Source: Haloarcula rara
GTDB taxonomy: Archaea > Halobacteriota > Halobacteria > Halobacteriales > Haloarculaceae
DNA length: 64,000 nt
NCBI RefSeq assembly: GCF_029338235.1
Contig: NZ_CP119785.1
Location: 2,356,001-2,420,000, forward strand
Reading direction: 5' to 3'
Every line of letters begins with the position of its first letter. Positions within the stretch are counted from its first letter, which is position 1. Below the pieces are notes generated by a model. That model ran no database searches. It saw only the letters and a program-made list of their open reading frames with translations, and was not told the origin of the DNA. This document shows positions 1-11,382 of the stretch, piece by piece. Position numbers and translations under genes: made by a program.

Positions 1-57
1 GGCCCCTTTCATCCCCGCCCGTATCCGGTTGACCAACCGGGGCTTTCTGGCTGGTAG
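1..57. repeat. partial copy of four-way-junction repeat element
   Basis: The window opens inside a shortened copy of the element found whole at 26366-26693 and 42180-42494. It holds the left half of the central hairpin (GCCCCTTTCA and following C-rich bases), then a CCGGTTGACCAACCGG hairpin, then the right terminal repeat (GGGGCTTTCTGGCTG). The right half of the central hairpin and the third arm are missing. Any left part lies outside the window. Confidence 0.6.
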
Positions 58-89
58 TAATCGCACACACGAACCCGACACCGACCACA

Positions 90-1100
90 TCAGCTAGGCA
101 AAATCCCACCGATGAGGCTCACCGTCTCGGCGACGACCCAGGTAACGAACACGAGATACGCCCCGAGCAGGACGTACGATTCCAGCGTCGAGAGCGCGAG
201 GTCCGTCCGGAGCGCGGTAAACAGCAGGACGGTCGCGCCGGTGAGGACGCCGAACATCGGCACCGCCATCGCGAAGTCGACGGTCCAGGTGCCAACGATG
301 AGGACGCCGACCGGAATCGCCACCAGCAGGTCGAAGGTGTTCGACCCGAGGACGTTCGCCAGCGACGTGACGCCGCGACCGTCACGGGCGGCCCTGACAC
401 TGACGAGCGTGTCGGGGAGGCTCGTGGCCGCCGCGAGGATGGTCACGCCCAGCAGGAACTCGTCGACGCCGAAGGTCCGGCCGATGACCTCGACCGAGTG
501 GACCAGTCGTTCGACGGCGACGAGGATGACGACCAGTCCCGAAAGCAGGAAGAGCCACTGACGCCGGGCGTCGATACCTTCGGCCTCGTCGGGGTCGTGC
601 TCGTGGTCTGCGGTGTCCTGGTACTGGATGAAGACGTACAGTCCATAGAGGGAAAGCGGGATAGCCGCAAGCGGTCGGGTGACGGTGCCGGTCAGCGTCG
701 CCGGACCGGGGTAGTAGATGACCGCCAGCGCGAACGTGATGAGCAGGACCGACACCGCGAGCATGTAGAACTGCGCCTCCTTGTAGACGAGCGTCCGGTT
801 CAAATCGACGTCCTCCTCGGTGGCGATGCCGGCGACGGCCGGGATGACGAGCACGTTGAAGATGGCCGACCCGACGATGGCGCCGACACCCAGCGGCATC
901 GACCCGCCGACGGCCGCGACGACCACCGTCGCCAGTTCCGGGAACGACGAGCCGACGGCGACGATGATAGCGCCCTGAACCACGTCTGGCAGCCCGTAGT
1001 ATGCTGCCAGCCGCTCGCTGGCCGCCTCCAGCCAGTCGCTGCCCTTCCAGATGGCTGCCGTCGCGGCGAGGATGATACCGACGTCGACGAGCAGTGCCAT
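90..1100 (-). CDS. sodium/calcium antiporter family membrane protein
   Basis: 336-residue polytopic membrane protein of the Ca2+:cation antiporter (CaCA) family, likely exchanging Na+ or H+ for Ca2+ across the cell membrane. It has the two inverted alpha-repeats of the family: VGSSFPELATVV followed by GAIVGSAIFNVLVIP in the first half, and AAATSLPDTLVSV followed by NVLGSNTFDLLVAIPVG in the second. A hydrophilic acidic loop (about residues 170-185) separates the halves. The ATG at 1100 was chosen because the longer frame to 1169 adds a non-hydrophobic tail that does not look like protein. It stands alone, divergent from nadE. The ion specificity is not shown by sequence. Confidence 0.88.
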   Translation of the reverse strand: MALLVDVGIILAATAAIWKGSDWLEAASERLAAYYGLPDVVQGAIIVAVGSSFPELATVVVAAVGGSMPLGVGAIVGSAIFNVLVIPAVAGIATEEDVDLNRTLVYKEAQFYMLAVSVLLITFALAVIYYPGPATLTGTVTRPLAAIPLSLYGLYVFIQYQDTADHEHDPDEAEGIDARRQWLFLLSGLVVILVAVERLVHSVEVIGRTFGVDEFLLGVTILAAATSLPDTLVSVRAARDGRGVTSLANVLGSNTFDLLVAIPVGVLIVGTWTVDFAMAVPMFGVLTGATVLLFTALRTDLALSTLESYVLLGAYLVFVTWVVAETVSLIGGILPS

Positions 1101-1283
1101 TGTGGGGTCAGTCCACCGCCCGAAGTAAAGCGATTCCCATCGGTGCCGGTCGCACAGGCGTGTGGCCAAGTGGTCCGCGTCTTCACACTAGCAGTCTCCC
1201 CGAGTGTTTCATGTGTTTAAGGAGTAGGCGTATTAGTCACCGTTCGAGTCATCTAACCGAAGTAACAAAACGTGCGTACAATT

Positions 1284-2159
1284 ATGAAGGACGAAACACA
1301 GCGACACGCGAGTTCGTTCGCTCACGAGACCCAGGACGTGGCGACCGTCGAATCGACCGTCCGGGCGTTCCTGCGCGAACGCGTCGACGGCGCCGGTGCG
1401 GACGGCGTCGTCGTCGCGATGAGCGGCGGGCTCGATTCGACGGTGACGGCGACGCTGGCCGTCCAGGCGCTCGGCCCCGACCGCGTGCTCGGGCTGGGGT
1501 TGCCCTGTCACAAGACCGACGCCTCGGCGACGATGGAGGCGAGCGTCGTCGCCGACCACCTCGGCATCGAGTTCCAGCGGGTCCACCTCCAGCCGCTACT
1601 GCAGGGGTTCGAACAGCGACTCGCCCCGGACCTGGCTGGCGAAGCGCCCCGCGGCCCGACGCCGACGCCGGACCGCGCCCGGCACAACGTCATCGCCCGG
1701 CTCCGGATGTGCTGTACGTACTACGCCGCCAACCGGCGGAATCGCCTGGTCGTCGGCACGGCGAACCGCTCCGAGCTTCTGCTTGGCTACGTCACGAAAC
1801 ACGGCGACGGCGCCGCCGACCTGTTCCCGCTTGGCGGGCTCTACAAGACGGAGGTCCGGGCGCTGGCCGGCCACCTCGGGCTGCCAGACCCCATCGTCGA
1901 GAAGGTCCCCACCACGGGGCGGTATCCCGGTCAGACCGACGCCGACGACCTCGGGGCGACCTACGACGTCATCGACTCGCTGCTGTACCGGGTCATAGAG
2001 GAGGGCGACCCGGTCGACGCCGCCGCAGCGGCGCTGGACATCGACGAATCGACGGCCCAGCGGCTGGTCTCGATGTGCGTCGAGACCGCACACAAACGAC
2101 AGCTGCCACCGATAGCGGATTTCGGGGGCCGGTCCCGTCGGCCGGCGGCAGACGACTGA
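1284..2159 (+). CDS. nadE: NH3-dependent NAD+ synthetase
   Basis: 291 residues. It catalyses the last step of NAD biosynthesis, ATP-dependent amidation of deamido-NAD+. The ATP-pyrophosphatase P-loop SGGLDST lies near residue 50, followed by typical NadE blocks: [24 protein letters not shown] with [21 protein letters not shown], and the [17 protein letters not shown] region. No glutaminase domain is present, so ammonia is the likely nitrogen source. The ATG at 1284 is preferred over an in-frame GTG four codons upstream. It lies 61 bp before purC on the same strand. Confidence 0.93.
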   Translation: MKDETQRHASSFAHETQDVATVESTVRAFLRERVDGAGADGVVVAMSGGLDSTVTATLAVQALGPDRVLGLGLPCHKTDASATMEASVVADHLGIEFQRVHLQPLLQGFEQRLAPDLAGEAPRGPTPTPDRARHNVIARLRMCCTYYAANRRNRLVVGTANRSELLLGYVTKHGDGAADLFPLGGLYKTEVRALAGHLGLPDPIVEKVPTTGRYPGQTDADDLGATYDVIDSLLYRVIEEGDPVDAAAAALDIDESTAQRLVSMCVETAHKRQLPPIADFGGRSRRPAADD

Positions 2160-2220
2160 GTCGTCACGCCCCGCTCGCGGTATGAGAAACGTCTTTGTCA
2201 CCCGTCCCAAAGCGCCGCCA

Positions 2221-3255
2221 ATGACGAGCGTCAAGGAGTTCCGCGTCGACGAGCCGGCGACTGCCACCGAACTCGGGCGCGGCTCGTTCGTGTTCACGGA
2301 CGACTATTCGGTGTTCGACTGGGGGAAGATGCCCGACGAGATTCCGGACAAGGGCGCCTCGCTCTGTACGATGGGCGCGTACAACTTCCAGTTGCTTGAG
2401 GAAAACCACGTACCGACCCACTACGAGGGCGTGCGAACAGAGCCCGACGGCGACGTGCTCGACCTCGGCGAGGCCCTTGCGGCCGGGACGCCGCCCGAGG
2501 AGATGGTCATCTCGCTCACCCAAGTCCCGGACCTGCCAGAGCGCGACGGCGAGTACGACTACGACGCCTATCATGCCGAGGCCGGCGAAAACTACCTCAT
2601 CCCGCTGGAGATAGTCTTCCGCAACCGCGTCGGGACCGGCTCCTCGCTGCGACGACGGACCGACCCCGCCGACCACGGCCTCGACTTCGAGACGTGGCCC
2701 GACCGCGTCGTCGAACTCGACGACCCAATCGTGGAGTTCTCCACGAAGTACGAGGAGCAGGACCGCTATCTCGGCCGCGAGGAGGCCGAACGCATTGCCG
2801 GGACAGCGAGCCTCGACCGGCTGGAGGAGCTGGCACTCGCGGTCGACCACATCGTCACCGACACCGCCGCCGAGGCCGACCTCGTCCACGAGGACGGCAA
2901 AATCGAGTGTCTCTACCACGACGGACAGGTCCGCGTGGCCGACGTTGTCGGTACCTTCGACGAGAACCGATTCTCCTACGACGGCCAGCAGGTCTCGAAG
3001 GAGGTCATCCGCCAGTACCACAAGCGAACCCAGCCCGAGTGGGTCGAGGCCGTCGGCGACGCGAAGGAGCAGGCGACGGCCGAGGGTATCGCCGACTGGA
3101 AATCGCTGTGTGAGGCGTCACCTGAGTCCCTCGACGACGACGTCGTCGGGGCTGCCCGGGACCTCTACTGTGCCGGGACGAACGCCTACGTCGACGGTGC
3201 GGTCTTCGACGCGCCGTCGCTCGCCGACGCAGTCGACGCCCTGGGAGACCTCTGA
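2221..3255 (+). CDS. purC: phosphoribosylaminoimidazole-succinocarboxamide synthase
   Basis: 344 residues. SAICAR synthetase joins CAIR and aspartate using ATP in purine biosynthesis. The N-terminal block [20 protein letters not shown] matches the haloarchaeal form of the family, with further conserved segments [15 protein letters not shown] and [25 protein letters not shown]. It is longer than the bacterial enzyme (about 240 residues), as usual for halophile versions. The ATG at 2221 begins the conserved region; an upstream in-frame ATG at 2182 adds a tail without acidic character. purU and purS-purQ follow in the next 8 kb, though not in one operon. Confidence 0.93.
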   Translation: MTSVKEFRVDEPATATELGRGSFVFTDDYSVFDWGKMPDEIPDKGASLCTMGAYNFQLLEENHVPTHYEGVRTEPDGDVLDLGEALAAGTPPEEMVISLTQVPDLPERDGEYDYDAYHAEAGENYLIPLEIVFRNRVGTGSSLRRRTDPADHGLDFETWPDRVVELDDPIVEFSTKYEEQDRYLGREEAERIAGTASLDRLEELALAVDHIVTDTAAEADLVHEDGKIECLYHDGQVRVADVVGTFDENRFSYDGQQVSKEVIRQYHKRTQPEWVEAVGDAKEQATAEGIADWKSLCEASPESLDDDVVGAARDLYCAGTNAYVDGAVFDAPSLADAVDALGDL

Positions 3256-3262
3256 GCGGCGT

Positions 3263-3475
3263 TCACAGCACCAAGAACACGAGAGCGACCACGAAGAGGA
3301 GGACCAGGACCAGGTTGGCGAGGCGCATGAGCTGGCCCCCGATACCCCGGTAGGCGAGGACGGTGGTCACGGCGGCCAGCAGGAAGAGCACGAACAGCCC
3401 CTCCGCGATGCCGCGCCCGGACTGCAACGGCGACAGCCAGGGGGGCCCGCGGAGAGCGAGCACTGTGAGGGACAT
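3263..3475 (-). CDS. small membrane protein, DUF1328-like
   Basis: 70 residues with a hydrophobic body that can form two membrane helices: LFVLFLLAAVTTVLAYRGIGG and LANLVLVLLFVVALVFLVL. The layout resembles the better-matched DUF1328 protein encoded just downstream at 3611-3814, so the two may be diverged paralogues. Start at the ATG at 3475; a longer frame to 3508 adds a polar tail. Its end faces purC (7 bp gap). Function unknown. Confidence 0.65.
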   Translation of the reverse strand: MSLTVLALRGPPWLSPLQSGRGIAEGLFVLFLLAAVTTVLAYRGIGGQLMRLANLVLVLLFVVALVFLVL

Positions 3476-3610
3476 ACGCGCCGTTGACCGGTCGAGTATT
3501 TGATTCACCGGCGTCGTTCACGCGGTATCACGCACTTATCAGGGACTGGACCGCGCCACAGCCGCCGTTCCAGGACGGTCCACTCACCGCCCGGAATCGT
3601 CGCGGCCGGG

Positions 3611-3814
3611 TCAGAGCAAGAACGTCACGACCGCCAGCACGATGAAGATGATGACCAGCCACTTCGCGATGTCCATGCTGAGGCCGGCGATGCCGCGGGC
3701 GCCAAGCACCGCAGCGACCAGCGCCAGAACCAGGAAGAGGACCGCGAGTCCGAGTAGTCCGTCGACCTGGAGCGGAACGAGCTGTGTCGGCGGGAGTGTC
3801 TGGCTGAGTGCCAT
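3611..3814 (-). CDS. DUF1328 (UPF0391) family membrane protein
   Basis: 67 residues, two predicted transmembrane helices. The pattern [18 protein letters not shown], then RGIAG, then [18 protein letters not shown] is the hallmark of the small DUF1328/UPF0391 membrane family, whose members have a Gly-rich turn between two helices. No biochemical role is established for the family. Same strand as the paralogue-like gene at 3263-3475. Confidence 0.78.
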   Translation of the reverse strand: MALSQTLPPTQLVPLQVDGLLGLAVLFLVLALVAAVLGARGIAGLSMDIAKWLVIIFIVLAVVTFLL

Positions 3815-4016
3815 ACTGTCCCTTTACTCCCCACGCGCTTGACATGAAGGGGTCGTTCACACCGGTATGACCGGCTTACCTCGATGGGATGGTGTCGGTC
3901 GGGGGTCACTGGGTCTGTGGGGTCGCACGTCAGCAGTCACGGGTAGACGATACTGTCGTCGGCCGCGGCCGCGCTGCCGGGGAAGATTAATAATGGTAAA
4001 TGGTGTAGTTTTACCT

Positions 4017-4169
4017 ATGATGGGGAAAGCATACACCTGTTCGGACTGCGGTGAACGGGTCAGTACCAGCGAGATAGTCAGCTCCACCGAGTCCGAGCGC
4101 GCGGCGCTCCGGGACGGTGACTATCTCTGTGTCACCTGTCGACAGCAGCGCCAGCTGACGAGTCCGTAG
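4017..4169 (+). CDS. small zinc-ribbon protein
   Basis: 50-residue protein with two CxxC knuckles, YTCSDCG near the N terminus and LCVTCRQ near the C terminus, about 35 residues apart, consistent with one Zn2+ site. A run of AT-rich sequence (GATTAATAATGG) about 25-30 bp upstream could be the TATA element, which favours the ATG pair at 4017/4020; an alternative ATG lies at 3993. Uncharacterised; small zinc-finger proteins are abundant in haloarchaea. Confidence 0.65.
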   Translation: MMGKAYTCSDCGERVSTSEIVSSTESERAALRDGDYLCVTCRQQRQLTSP

Positions 4170-4237
4170 TCGGACAGGCGTTCCGTGTGGTCCGCTATGG
4201 CCTGGCTCACGGCTCGCTTCGCTCACCGTTCGCGTTC

Positions 4238-4266
4238 GAGGGTCGCTCCCGCCGGTCGCGACCCTC
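4238..4266. terminator. hairpin in purU 3' intergenic region
   Basis: Perfect 9-bp inverted repeat GAGGGTCGC / GCGACCCTC with an 11-base loop. It lies between the converging ends of the zinc-ribbon gene and purU. No T-run follows on either strand, so a terminator role is only a guess. Confidence 0.3.
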
Positions 4267-4268
4267 GC

Positions 4269-4412
4269 TAGTCGTCCGCTTCTGTGAGACTGATGACGAA
4301 GGAGTCAGACACGCGCTAACGCGCAGTCTTCCGTGGCTTAGTCATCAGCCTCAACGAAGCGGAAGACGAAGTGTTCGGGCACGAGGCCCTCACTGGCTTA
4401 GTCGTCCGCTTC
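4269..4412. repeat. tandem diverged copies of the purU 3' end
   Basis: The last 14 bases of purU (TAGTCGTCCGCTTC, 4399-4412) recur exactly at 4269-4282 and in diverged form (TAGTCATCAGCCTC) at 4339-4352. Read on the minus strand all three encode ...EADD followed by a stop. The units are about 60-70 bp long and share GACGAAG and CACG blocks, so this looks like an old tandem duplication of the gene's tail. Confidence 0.5.
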
Positions 4413-5372
4413 GGCCTCCGGCTCGTCGTCGGCAACGAACTCGCCGAGCCCGTCGATAGGCCGGTCGGGGTTCTCGTGGTCGAGTTCCTCGGGCGCGCCC
4501 AGTTGCGCGTCGGTATTGTCGGGGTCCCGGAGCTTCGTCCGGCCGCGGTGGACCGTCACCTCGTCGCTGAGGTGGAGCTTGATGGCCTCGATGAGCGCCT
4601 CGGCTTCCAGCGGCTGGCCCAGCGTCTGGAGCTCCTCCTCGGTGGCGTCGTCGGGGACGTTAAACGCCCGCTGGGTGATTATCGGGCCCTGGTCGAGGTC
4701 GGTCGTCACGTAGTGGGCGGTGACGCCGGCGATGCGGACGCCCTCCTCGATGGCCTGCATATACGCCGAGGCGCCGGGGAACGACGGCAGGAGGCTCGGG
4801 TGGACGTTGATAATCCGGCTCTCGTAGCGGAAGACGACGTCCGGCGAGAGGATGCGCATGTACCGGGCCAGCGCGATGAGGTCGGCGTCGTACTCCGCCA
4901 GCAGGTCGAGCAGCCGCTCCTCGTCTGGCGTACCCTTCTCGTCACCGATGTCGTGGAACGGGACGTCGTACTTCTGAGCCAGCGGTTCGAGGTCGTCGTG
5001 GTTGCCGATGACGACCTCGATGTCCGCGCCGAGGTCACCGTTGGCCCAGGACTCGAAGAGGGCTTCGAGACAGTGTGATTCCTTCGTCACGAGCACCGCG
5101 ATGGACTGGGTCTCGCGGTCGGCCGGGAACCGGACCTGCGTGTCGACGCCGAGTTCTTCGCCCAGTTCGGTCAGGTCCTCCCGGAGCTTCTCTTCCGTCG
5201 TCACCATATCGGCGGTGTCGACGTGCATCGTCATCCGGAAGACGCCCTCCCGGACCGCCTGGTCCAAGTCCTCGATGTTGATACCGCGCTCGAAAAGCAG
5301 CGACGTGACTTCGGCGATGAGCCCCGTTTCGTCCTCGCCGACGACGGTAATCTCGGTCAGCGCGTGCCTCAC
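4398..5372 (-). CDS. purU: formyltetrahydrofolate deformylase
   Basis: 324 residues. It hydrolyses 10-formyl-THF to formate and THF, in bacteria supplying formate for purine synthesis by PurT. The N-terminal ACT region begins ALTEITVVGEDETGLIAEVTSLL; the formyltransferase domain carries NHDDLEPLAQKYDVPFHDIG, the loop RYMRILSPDVVFRYESRIINVHPSLLPSFPG and AHYVTTDLDQGPIITQRAF. The GTG at 5372 is chosen: GGAGGTG sits 7 bases upstream, and the longer frame to 5453 crosses an AT-richer stretch. A roughly 50-residue acidic C-terminal extension follows the catalytic domain. Confidence 0.88.
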   Translation of the reverse strand: MRHALTEITVVGEDETGLIAEVTSLLFERGINIEDLDQAVREGVFRMTMHVDTADMVTTEEKLREDLTELGEELGVDTQVRFPADRETQSIAVLVTKESHCLEALFESWANGDLGADIEVVIGNHDDLEPLAQKYDVPFHDIGDEKGTPDEERLLDLLAEYDADLIALARYMRILSPDVVFRYESRIINVHPSLLPSFPGASAYMQAIEEGVRIAGVTAHYVTTDLDQGPIITQRAFNVPDDATEEELQTLGQPLEAEALIEAIKLHLSDEVTVHRGRTKLRDPDNTDAQLGAPEELDHENPDRPIDGLGEFVADDEPEAEADD

Positions 5373-5464
5373 AGTCGGCACCTCCGGGCGGTCTGGGTAG
5401 TCATTGCCCCGCAGTTCGGCGGGCGCTATGCAAAAGGCTTCGTTTTCAGACAACCGACCGTGCC

Positions 5465-7908
<2,444 letters not shown>

Positions 7909-8790
7909 GTGAGCGCCGAGTTGCCGACCGTCGTCTGTGTCGACGGCGACGACGAAACACGGAACGCGACGGTCGAGGCACTGGAGACCGCAGGGTTCGA
8001 GGTCCGACCGTGCGAGACCGTCGCGACCGTAGGAACTGCCATGGACGACAGCGTCGGCTGTGTCGTAACGACAGCCACGCTCCCCGACGGGGACGGGTTC
8101 GACGTGGTCGAACTGGTCCGGGACCGATACCCGGACTGTGCCTGTGTCTTCTTTACGGGTGAACTGCCGGCCGACCTGCCCAGGGGCGGACGCGACCAGG
8201 TCGTCGAGTACGTCCCGCGGTCGGTCCCTGGGGCCCACGACCGCCTCGTGGAGGTCGTCACGGCCGCGGCGACCGGAGCGACGCAGGCGGCCTACCCGCT
8301 CCCCGAGGACGAGAGGGAACGACTGGCCGCCCTCGCCGAGTACGACGTCGACGAGCTCTCGGCGCTGGACACCTTCGAACGGCTGACGTCGCTGATAACC
8401 TCTCACTTCGACATCGACGTGGCCTTCGTCGGGCTGGTCGACGCCCACGAGGAGCGCTTCGTCGCCTGTGAGGGGGCGAACTGGCGGACGCTCTCCCGCG
8501 AGGACACCGTCTGTACGCACACTATCCTCACGGACGACGTGATGGTCGTCGAGAACGTCCAGGAGGACCCGCGATTCGCCGCTGTCGACCGTCTCGACGA
8601 GCTCGACATCAGGTCCTACGCCGGCGCGCGTATCACCGACGACGACGGGAACGCCCTGGGCGCGGTCTGCTGTATCCACGGCGAACCCCGGTCGTACACG
8701 CGAGCCGAGCGTGACGACCTCAGACGTTTCGCCGACGAAGTCGAAGAGCAACTGGCACTGCGCCGCCGACTGGGAACCGGGGGTGCCTGA
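7909..8790 (+). CDS. degenerate receiver plus GAF domain protein
   Basis: 293 residues. Residues about 8-115 have a response-regulator receiver fold (VVCVDGDDETRN start, LPDGDG loop), but the phosphoacceptor position reads VVTTATLPDGDG, with Thr where Asp is expected, and the usual Lys is Arg in EYVPRS. It is therefore a pseudo-receiver that probably cannot be phosphorylated. Residues about 150-285 form a GAF sensor domain (DTVCTHTILTD, GARITDDDGNALGAVCCIH). The start is GTG. It ends directly before an RecA-like ATPase gene, which suggests a two-gene signalling module. Confidence 0.8.
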   Translation: MSAELPTVVCVDGDDETRNATVEALETAGFEVRPCETVATVGTAMDDSVGCVVTTATLPDGDGFDVVELVRDRYPDCACVFFTGELPADLPRGGRDQVVEYVPRSVPGAHDRLVEVVTAAATGATQAAYPLPEDERERLAALAEYDVDELSALDTFERLTSLITSHFDIDVAFVGLVDAHEERFVACEGANWRTLSREDTVCTHTILTDDVMVVENVQEDPRFAAVDRLDELDIRSYAGARITDDDGNALGAVCCIHGEPRSYTRAERDDLRRFADEVEEQLALRRRLGTGGA

Positions 8791-8791
8791 C

Positions 8792-9448
8792 GTGGCGATG
8801 CGACACGGTACCCGCTACGAGTTTCCGGACCTCCCACTGAACAGCGTCGACGCAGGGACGAACCTGTTGCTGACCGGCCCGACGCTGGAAGGCGCCCGCG
8901 AGCTACTGCTTCGGCTGTTGCTCGGCGACGACGGCGTGCTGATAGTCACTGCAGACACCAGCGCTCGCAAGGTGCTTGCAGCGTTCGAGGACGTCGGCGG
9001 GCGCATCGACCGCGAGCGGGTCCGCGTCGTCAGCTGCACCCAGGAGCACGACGACGACCTCGGTGAGTTCGTCTCGTCGGTCGGCTCGCCCGGGGACCTC
9101 ACCGGCATCGGTATCGAGTACTCCGGCCAGTACGAACAGGTGTACGCCCGCGGCTACGACACCGTGCGGACGGGCATCTACACGCTGACGCCACTGCTGG
9201 TGTACAGCGAGGACGTCCGGCCCGTCTTCCGGTTCGTCAACACGGTCACGTCCCGCATCCGAACCGCCGACGGGCTGGGCGTCTGTGCTATCGACCCCTC
9301 GGCCCACGACGAGCAGGTGGTAACCAGCATCGCCCAGCCGTTCGACGCCCGCGTCGACGTCCGGGAGGTCGAGGGCACTATCGAGCTTCGTGTCACGGGA
9401 CTTCCCGAGCAACCCGACGAGTGGACGGCCGTTCCGGCGCTGGAATAA
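8792..9448 (+). CDS. RecA-superfamily-like protein, haloarchaeal (DUF7504 type)
   Basis: 218 residues. The N-terminal strand-loop LLTGPTLEGARELLLRLLLGDDGVLIVTADTSARKVL resembles KaiC/RecA-type P-loop proteins, but the loop lacks the GKT Walker A, so nucleotide binding is doubtful. The type is common in haloarchaea beside sensor genes and is likely the DUF7504 family (recognition from memory). GTG at 8792 is chosen because GGGGGTG lies 5 bases upstream; an ATG two codons later is possible. It starts one base after the receiver-GAF gene stops, so co-transcription is likely. Confidence 0.68.
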   Translation: MAMRHGTRYEFPDLPLNSVDAGTNLLLTGPTLEGARELLLRLLLGDDGVLIVTADTSARKVLAAFEDVGGRIDRERVRVVSCTQEHDDDLGEFVSSVGSPGDLTGIGIEYSGQYEQVYARGYDTVRTGIYTLTPLLVYSEDVRPVFRFVNTVTSRIRTADGLGVCAIDPSAHDEQVVTSIAQPFDARVDVREVEGTIELRVTGLPEQPDEWTAVPALE

Positions 9449-9486
9449 CACAAGCGTTTTCTCCACCGCCCGCCCGGTGCTCAGTA

Positions 9487-9741
9487 ATGACTGCCTTTAC
9501 CGCGACCGTCACGGTCCGGCTGAAACGCGGAGTGCTCGACCCCGAGGCCGCGACCACGCAGCGCTCGCTCGAACGCCTCGGCTTCGAACTGGACGACCTG
9601 CGCTCGGCCGACGTGTTCGAACTCGACCTCGACGCCGAGGACGCCGAGGACGCCGCCGACCGCGCCGAGGAGATGGCCGAACGGCTGCTGGCGAACCCGA
9701 CCATCCACGACTACGACGTGGCGGTCGCCGAGCAAGAATGA
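9487..9741 (+). CDS. purS: phosphoribosylformylglycinamidine synthase subunit PurS
   Basis: 84 residues, normal for PurS. Small subunit of FGAM synthase, which bridges PurQ and PurL so that ammonia from glutamine reaches the synthetase. The motif VTVRLKRGVLDPEAATTQRSLERLGF is typical, and the C terminus LANPTIHDYDVAV matches the family. Its stop overlaps the purQ start (ATGA), so the two are translated together. The large subunit gene purL is not in this window. Confidence 0.95.
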   Translation: MTAFTATVTVRLKRGVLDPEAATTQRSLERLGFELDDLRSADVFELDLDAEDAEDAADRAEEMAERLLANPTIHDYDVAVAEQE

Positions 9742-10415
9742 CGATTGCAGTAATTCAGTTCGGCGGCTCGAACTGCGACCGCGACTCCGTCCAGGCCCTC
9801 GAAGCCATGGGTTTCGACGCCGAACTCGTCTGGCACGAGGACGGCCTGCCCGACGACACCACGGGTATCATGCTCCCCGGCGGCTTCTCGTATGGCGACT
9901 ACCTCCGGGCCGGCGCGATGGCCGCGCGCTCGCCGATTATGCAGGACGTTCGTGAGGCCGCCGTCGACGGGACGCCGGTGCTTGGCGTCTGCAACGGTGC
10001 CCAGATAGGCTGTGAGTCCTCGCTCACCCCCGGCGCGTTCACCACGAACGAGAGCGCCCGCTTCCAGTGTGAACACGTCCATCTGCGCGTCGAGAACGCC
10101 GATACCCCCTGGACGGGCCAGTACGAGGAGGGCGAGGTAATCGAACTCCCCATCGCCCACGGCGAGGGCCGCTACGAGATTACCGACGACCGCCTCGAGG
10201 AACTCGAGGGCGACGGTCGCATCCTCTTTAAGTACTGCGACGCCGAGGGCGAGGTCTCGCCCGAGGCCAACCCCAACGGCTCGAAACACGCCGTCGCCGG
10301 CGTCACCGGCGAGTCCGACCACGTCGCCGTGATGATGCCCCACCCCGAGCGGGCGTCGCTCGAGGATCTCGACCGCACGGACGGCCAGCCGGTGCTGTCC
10401 GGGTTCGCGGACTGA
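9738..10415 (+). CDS. purQ: phosphoribosylformylglycinamidine synthase subunit PurQ
   Basis: 225 residues. Class I glutamine amidotransferase that supplies ammonia to PurL. The nucleophile is Cys85 in GVCNGAQIG, and the partner His-Glu lie in MMPHPERAS near the C terminus. PGGFSYGDYLRAGAMAA is diagnostic for PurQ. It overlaps purS by four bases. Confidence 0.97.
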   Translation: MTIAVIQFGGSNCDRDSVQALEAMGFDAELVWHEDGLPDDTTGIMLPGGFSYGDYLRAGAMAARSPIMQDVREAAVDGTPVLGVCNGAQIGCESSLTPGAFTTNESARFQCEHVHLRVENADTPWTGQYEEGEVIELPIAHGEGRYEITDDRLEELEGDGRILFKYCDAEGEVSPEANPNGSKHAVAGVTGESDHVAVMMPHPERASLEDLDRTDGQPVLSGFAD

Positions 10416-10642
10416 GCGCGCAGCGTTTTCTGGACTCGCAGCACTGCCGAGCTGCCGCTATCCGGTTCGTCCAAAGGGATAGGATGGGGCCAGTGGAGCG
10501 TGTGACATGGTCCGCGGCCCCTACATAGCTAAACGATAGCAGTTGGTAAAAACGCCAGCCTACCGGAGTGAAAGTGAAACTACTCGCCTCACACGGTGAG
10601 AACAGTCACCACACTCTTTTCACGTGGGCTCGTAGTGGGCGT

Positions 10643-10942
10643 ATGACCAGTGACGAGACAGCGGTCACCGAGGAATCTGTTCGGGTGTGGCTCGTCGAGC
10701 GGACCTACGGCGACGACGAGCAGAACCTGATTATCCTCACCTACGCGACACCCGAGGGCGACCGGGACTTCCGCAAGGAACGGGCGCTGACCTCCTTCAC
10801 CGGCGACCACCGCGAGACGCCGGTCTCGATAGCGGTCGACCCGGACAACCTGGGAAGCGTCGACGACGCGGACACCCGCGACCGCTACGCCACCGAGGTC
10901 GAGCGGATGCAGGAAAAACACGAGCCCGTCGAGTCGCTGTGA
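10643..10942 (+). CDS. conserved haloarchaeal protein of unknown function
   Basis: 99-residue acidic protein without transmembrane segments or Cys clusters. It begins MTSDETAVTEESVRVWLVER and has a predicted mixed alpha/beta core (NLIILTYATPEGDRDFRKERAL) with a charged C-terminal helix. ATG 10643 is chosen over an upstream in-frame ATG at 10568, which would add a non-acidic tail. I do not recognise the family. Codon use fits its neighbours. Confidence 0.65.
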   Translation: MTSDETAVTEESVRVWLVERTYGDDEQNLIILTYATPEGDRDFRKERALTSFTGDHRETPVSIAVDPDNLGSVDDADTRDRYATEVERMQEKHEPVESL

Positions 10943-10972
10943 GCGCCGGGCTGGGCGGCGGTTCGACGCCGC

Positions 10973-11377
10973 CTACGCCCCCAGCTCGGTCTCTGTGGCC
11001 CCGAGCCCGACGTACACCGCGGCGGTGGCGACCAGCGCGACGCCGACGGCCACCTGGACGGTCAACAGGTCCCGAGCCACGTTCACGTAGGCGAGCGCGA
11101 GCACGGCGAGGACGGACGGCCCGAACGTCGCGTAGGCCACCACCGCCCGACGGCGGACCGGATGCAGGGACGCGAAGTTGAACCCGACCCCGACGAGCGT
11201 GGCGAGTCCGGCGAGCAGGCCGAGCGGGAGCGCGACCAGCGCGGAGAACTCGGTCTCGAGGAGTTCGATGACTGGGACGGCGACAAGCAACGCGGTCGTG
11301 GCGGCCGCGCCGACGGCCACGACCAGCCCCTCCCAGCGTGCGTCGGTCGAGTCGGCGGCGTCGGTAGTCCACGACAT
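10973..11377 (-). CDS. four-helix membrane protein, unknown function
   Basis: 134 residues, mostly hydrophobic, with about four membrane helices: GLVVAVGAAATTALLVAVPVI, ALVALPLGLLAGLATLVGVGF, AVVAYATFGPSVLAVLALAY and TVQVAVGVALVATAAVYVGLG. The start at 11377 lies 5 bp from the raSEA stop on the same strand, so it is probably co-transcribed with raSEA. Not recognised beyond a haloarchaeal membrane protein. Confidence 0.68.
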   Translation of the reverse strand: MSWTTDAADSTDARWEGLVVAVGAAATTALLVAVPVIELLETEFSALVALPLGLLAGLATLVGVGFNFASLHPVRRRAVVAYATFGPSVLAVLALAYVNVARDLLTVQVAVGVALVATAAVYVGLGATETELGA

Positions 11378-11382
11378 GCCGA

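Noticed and set aside
498..1220. Long plus-strand ORF opposite the antiporter gene
   Set aside because: Arg/Asp/Val-rich shadow typical of GC-rich antisense frames; the minus-strand antiporter is clearly real.
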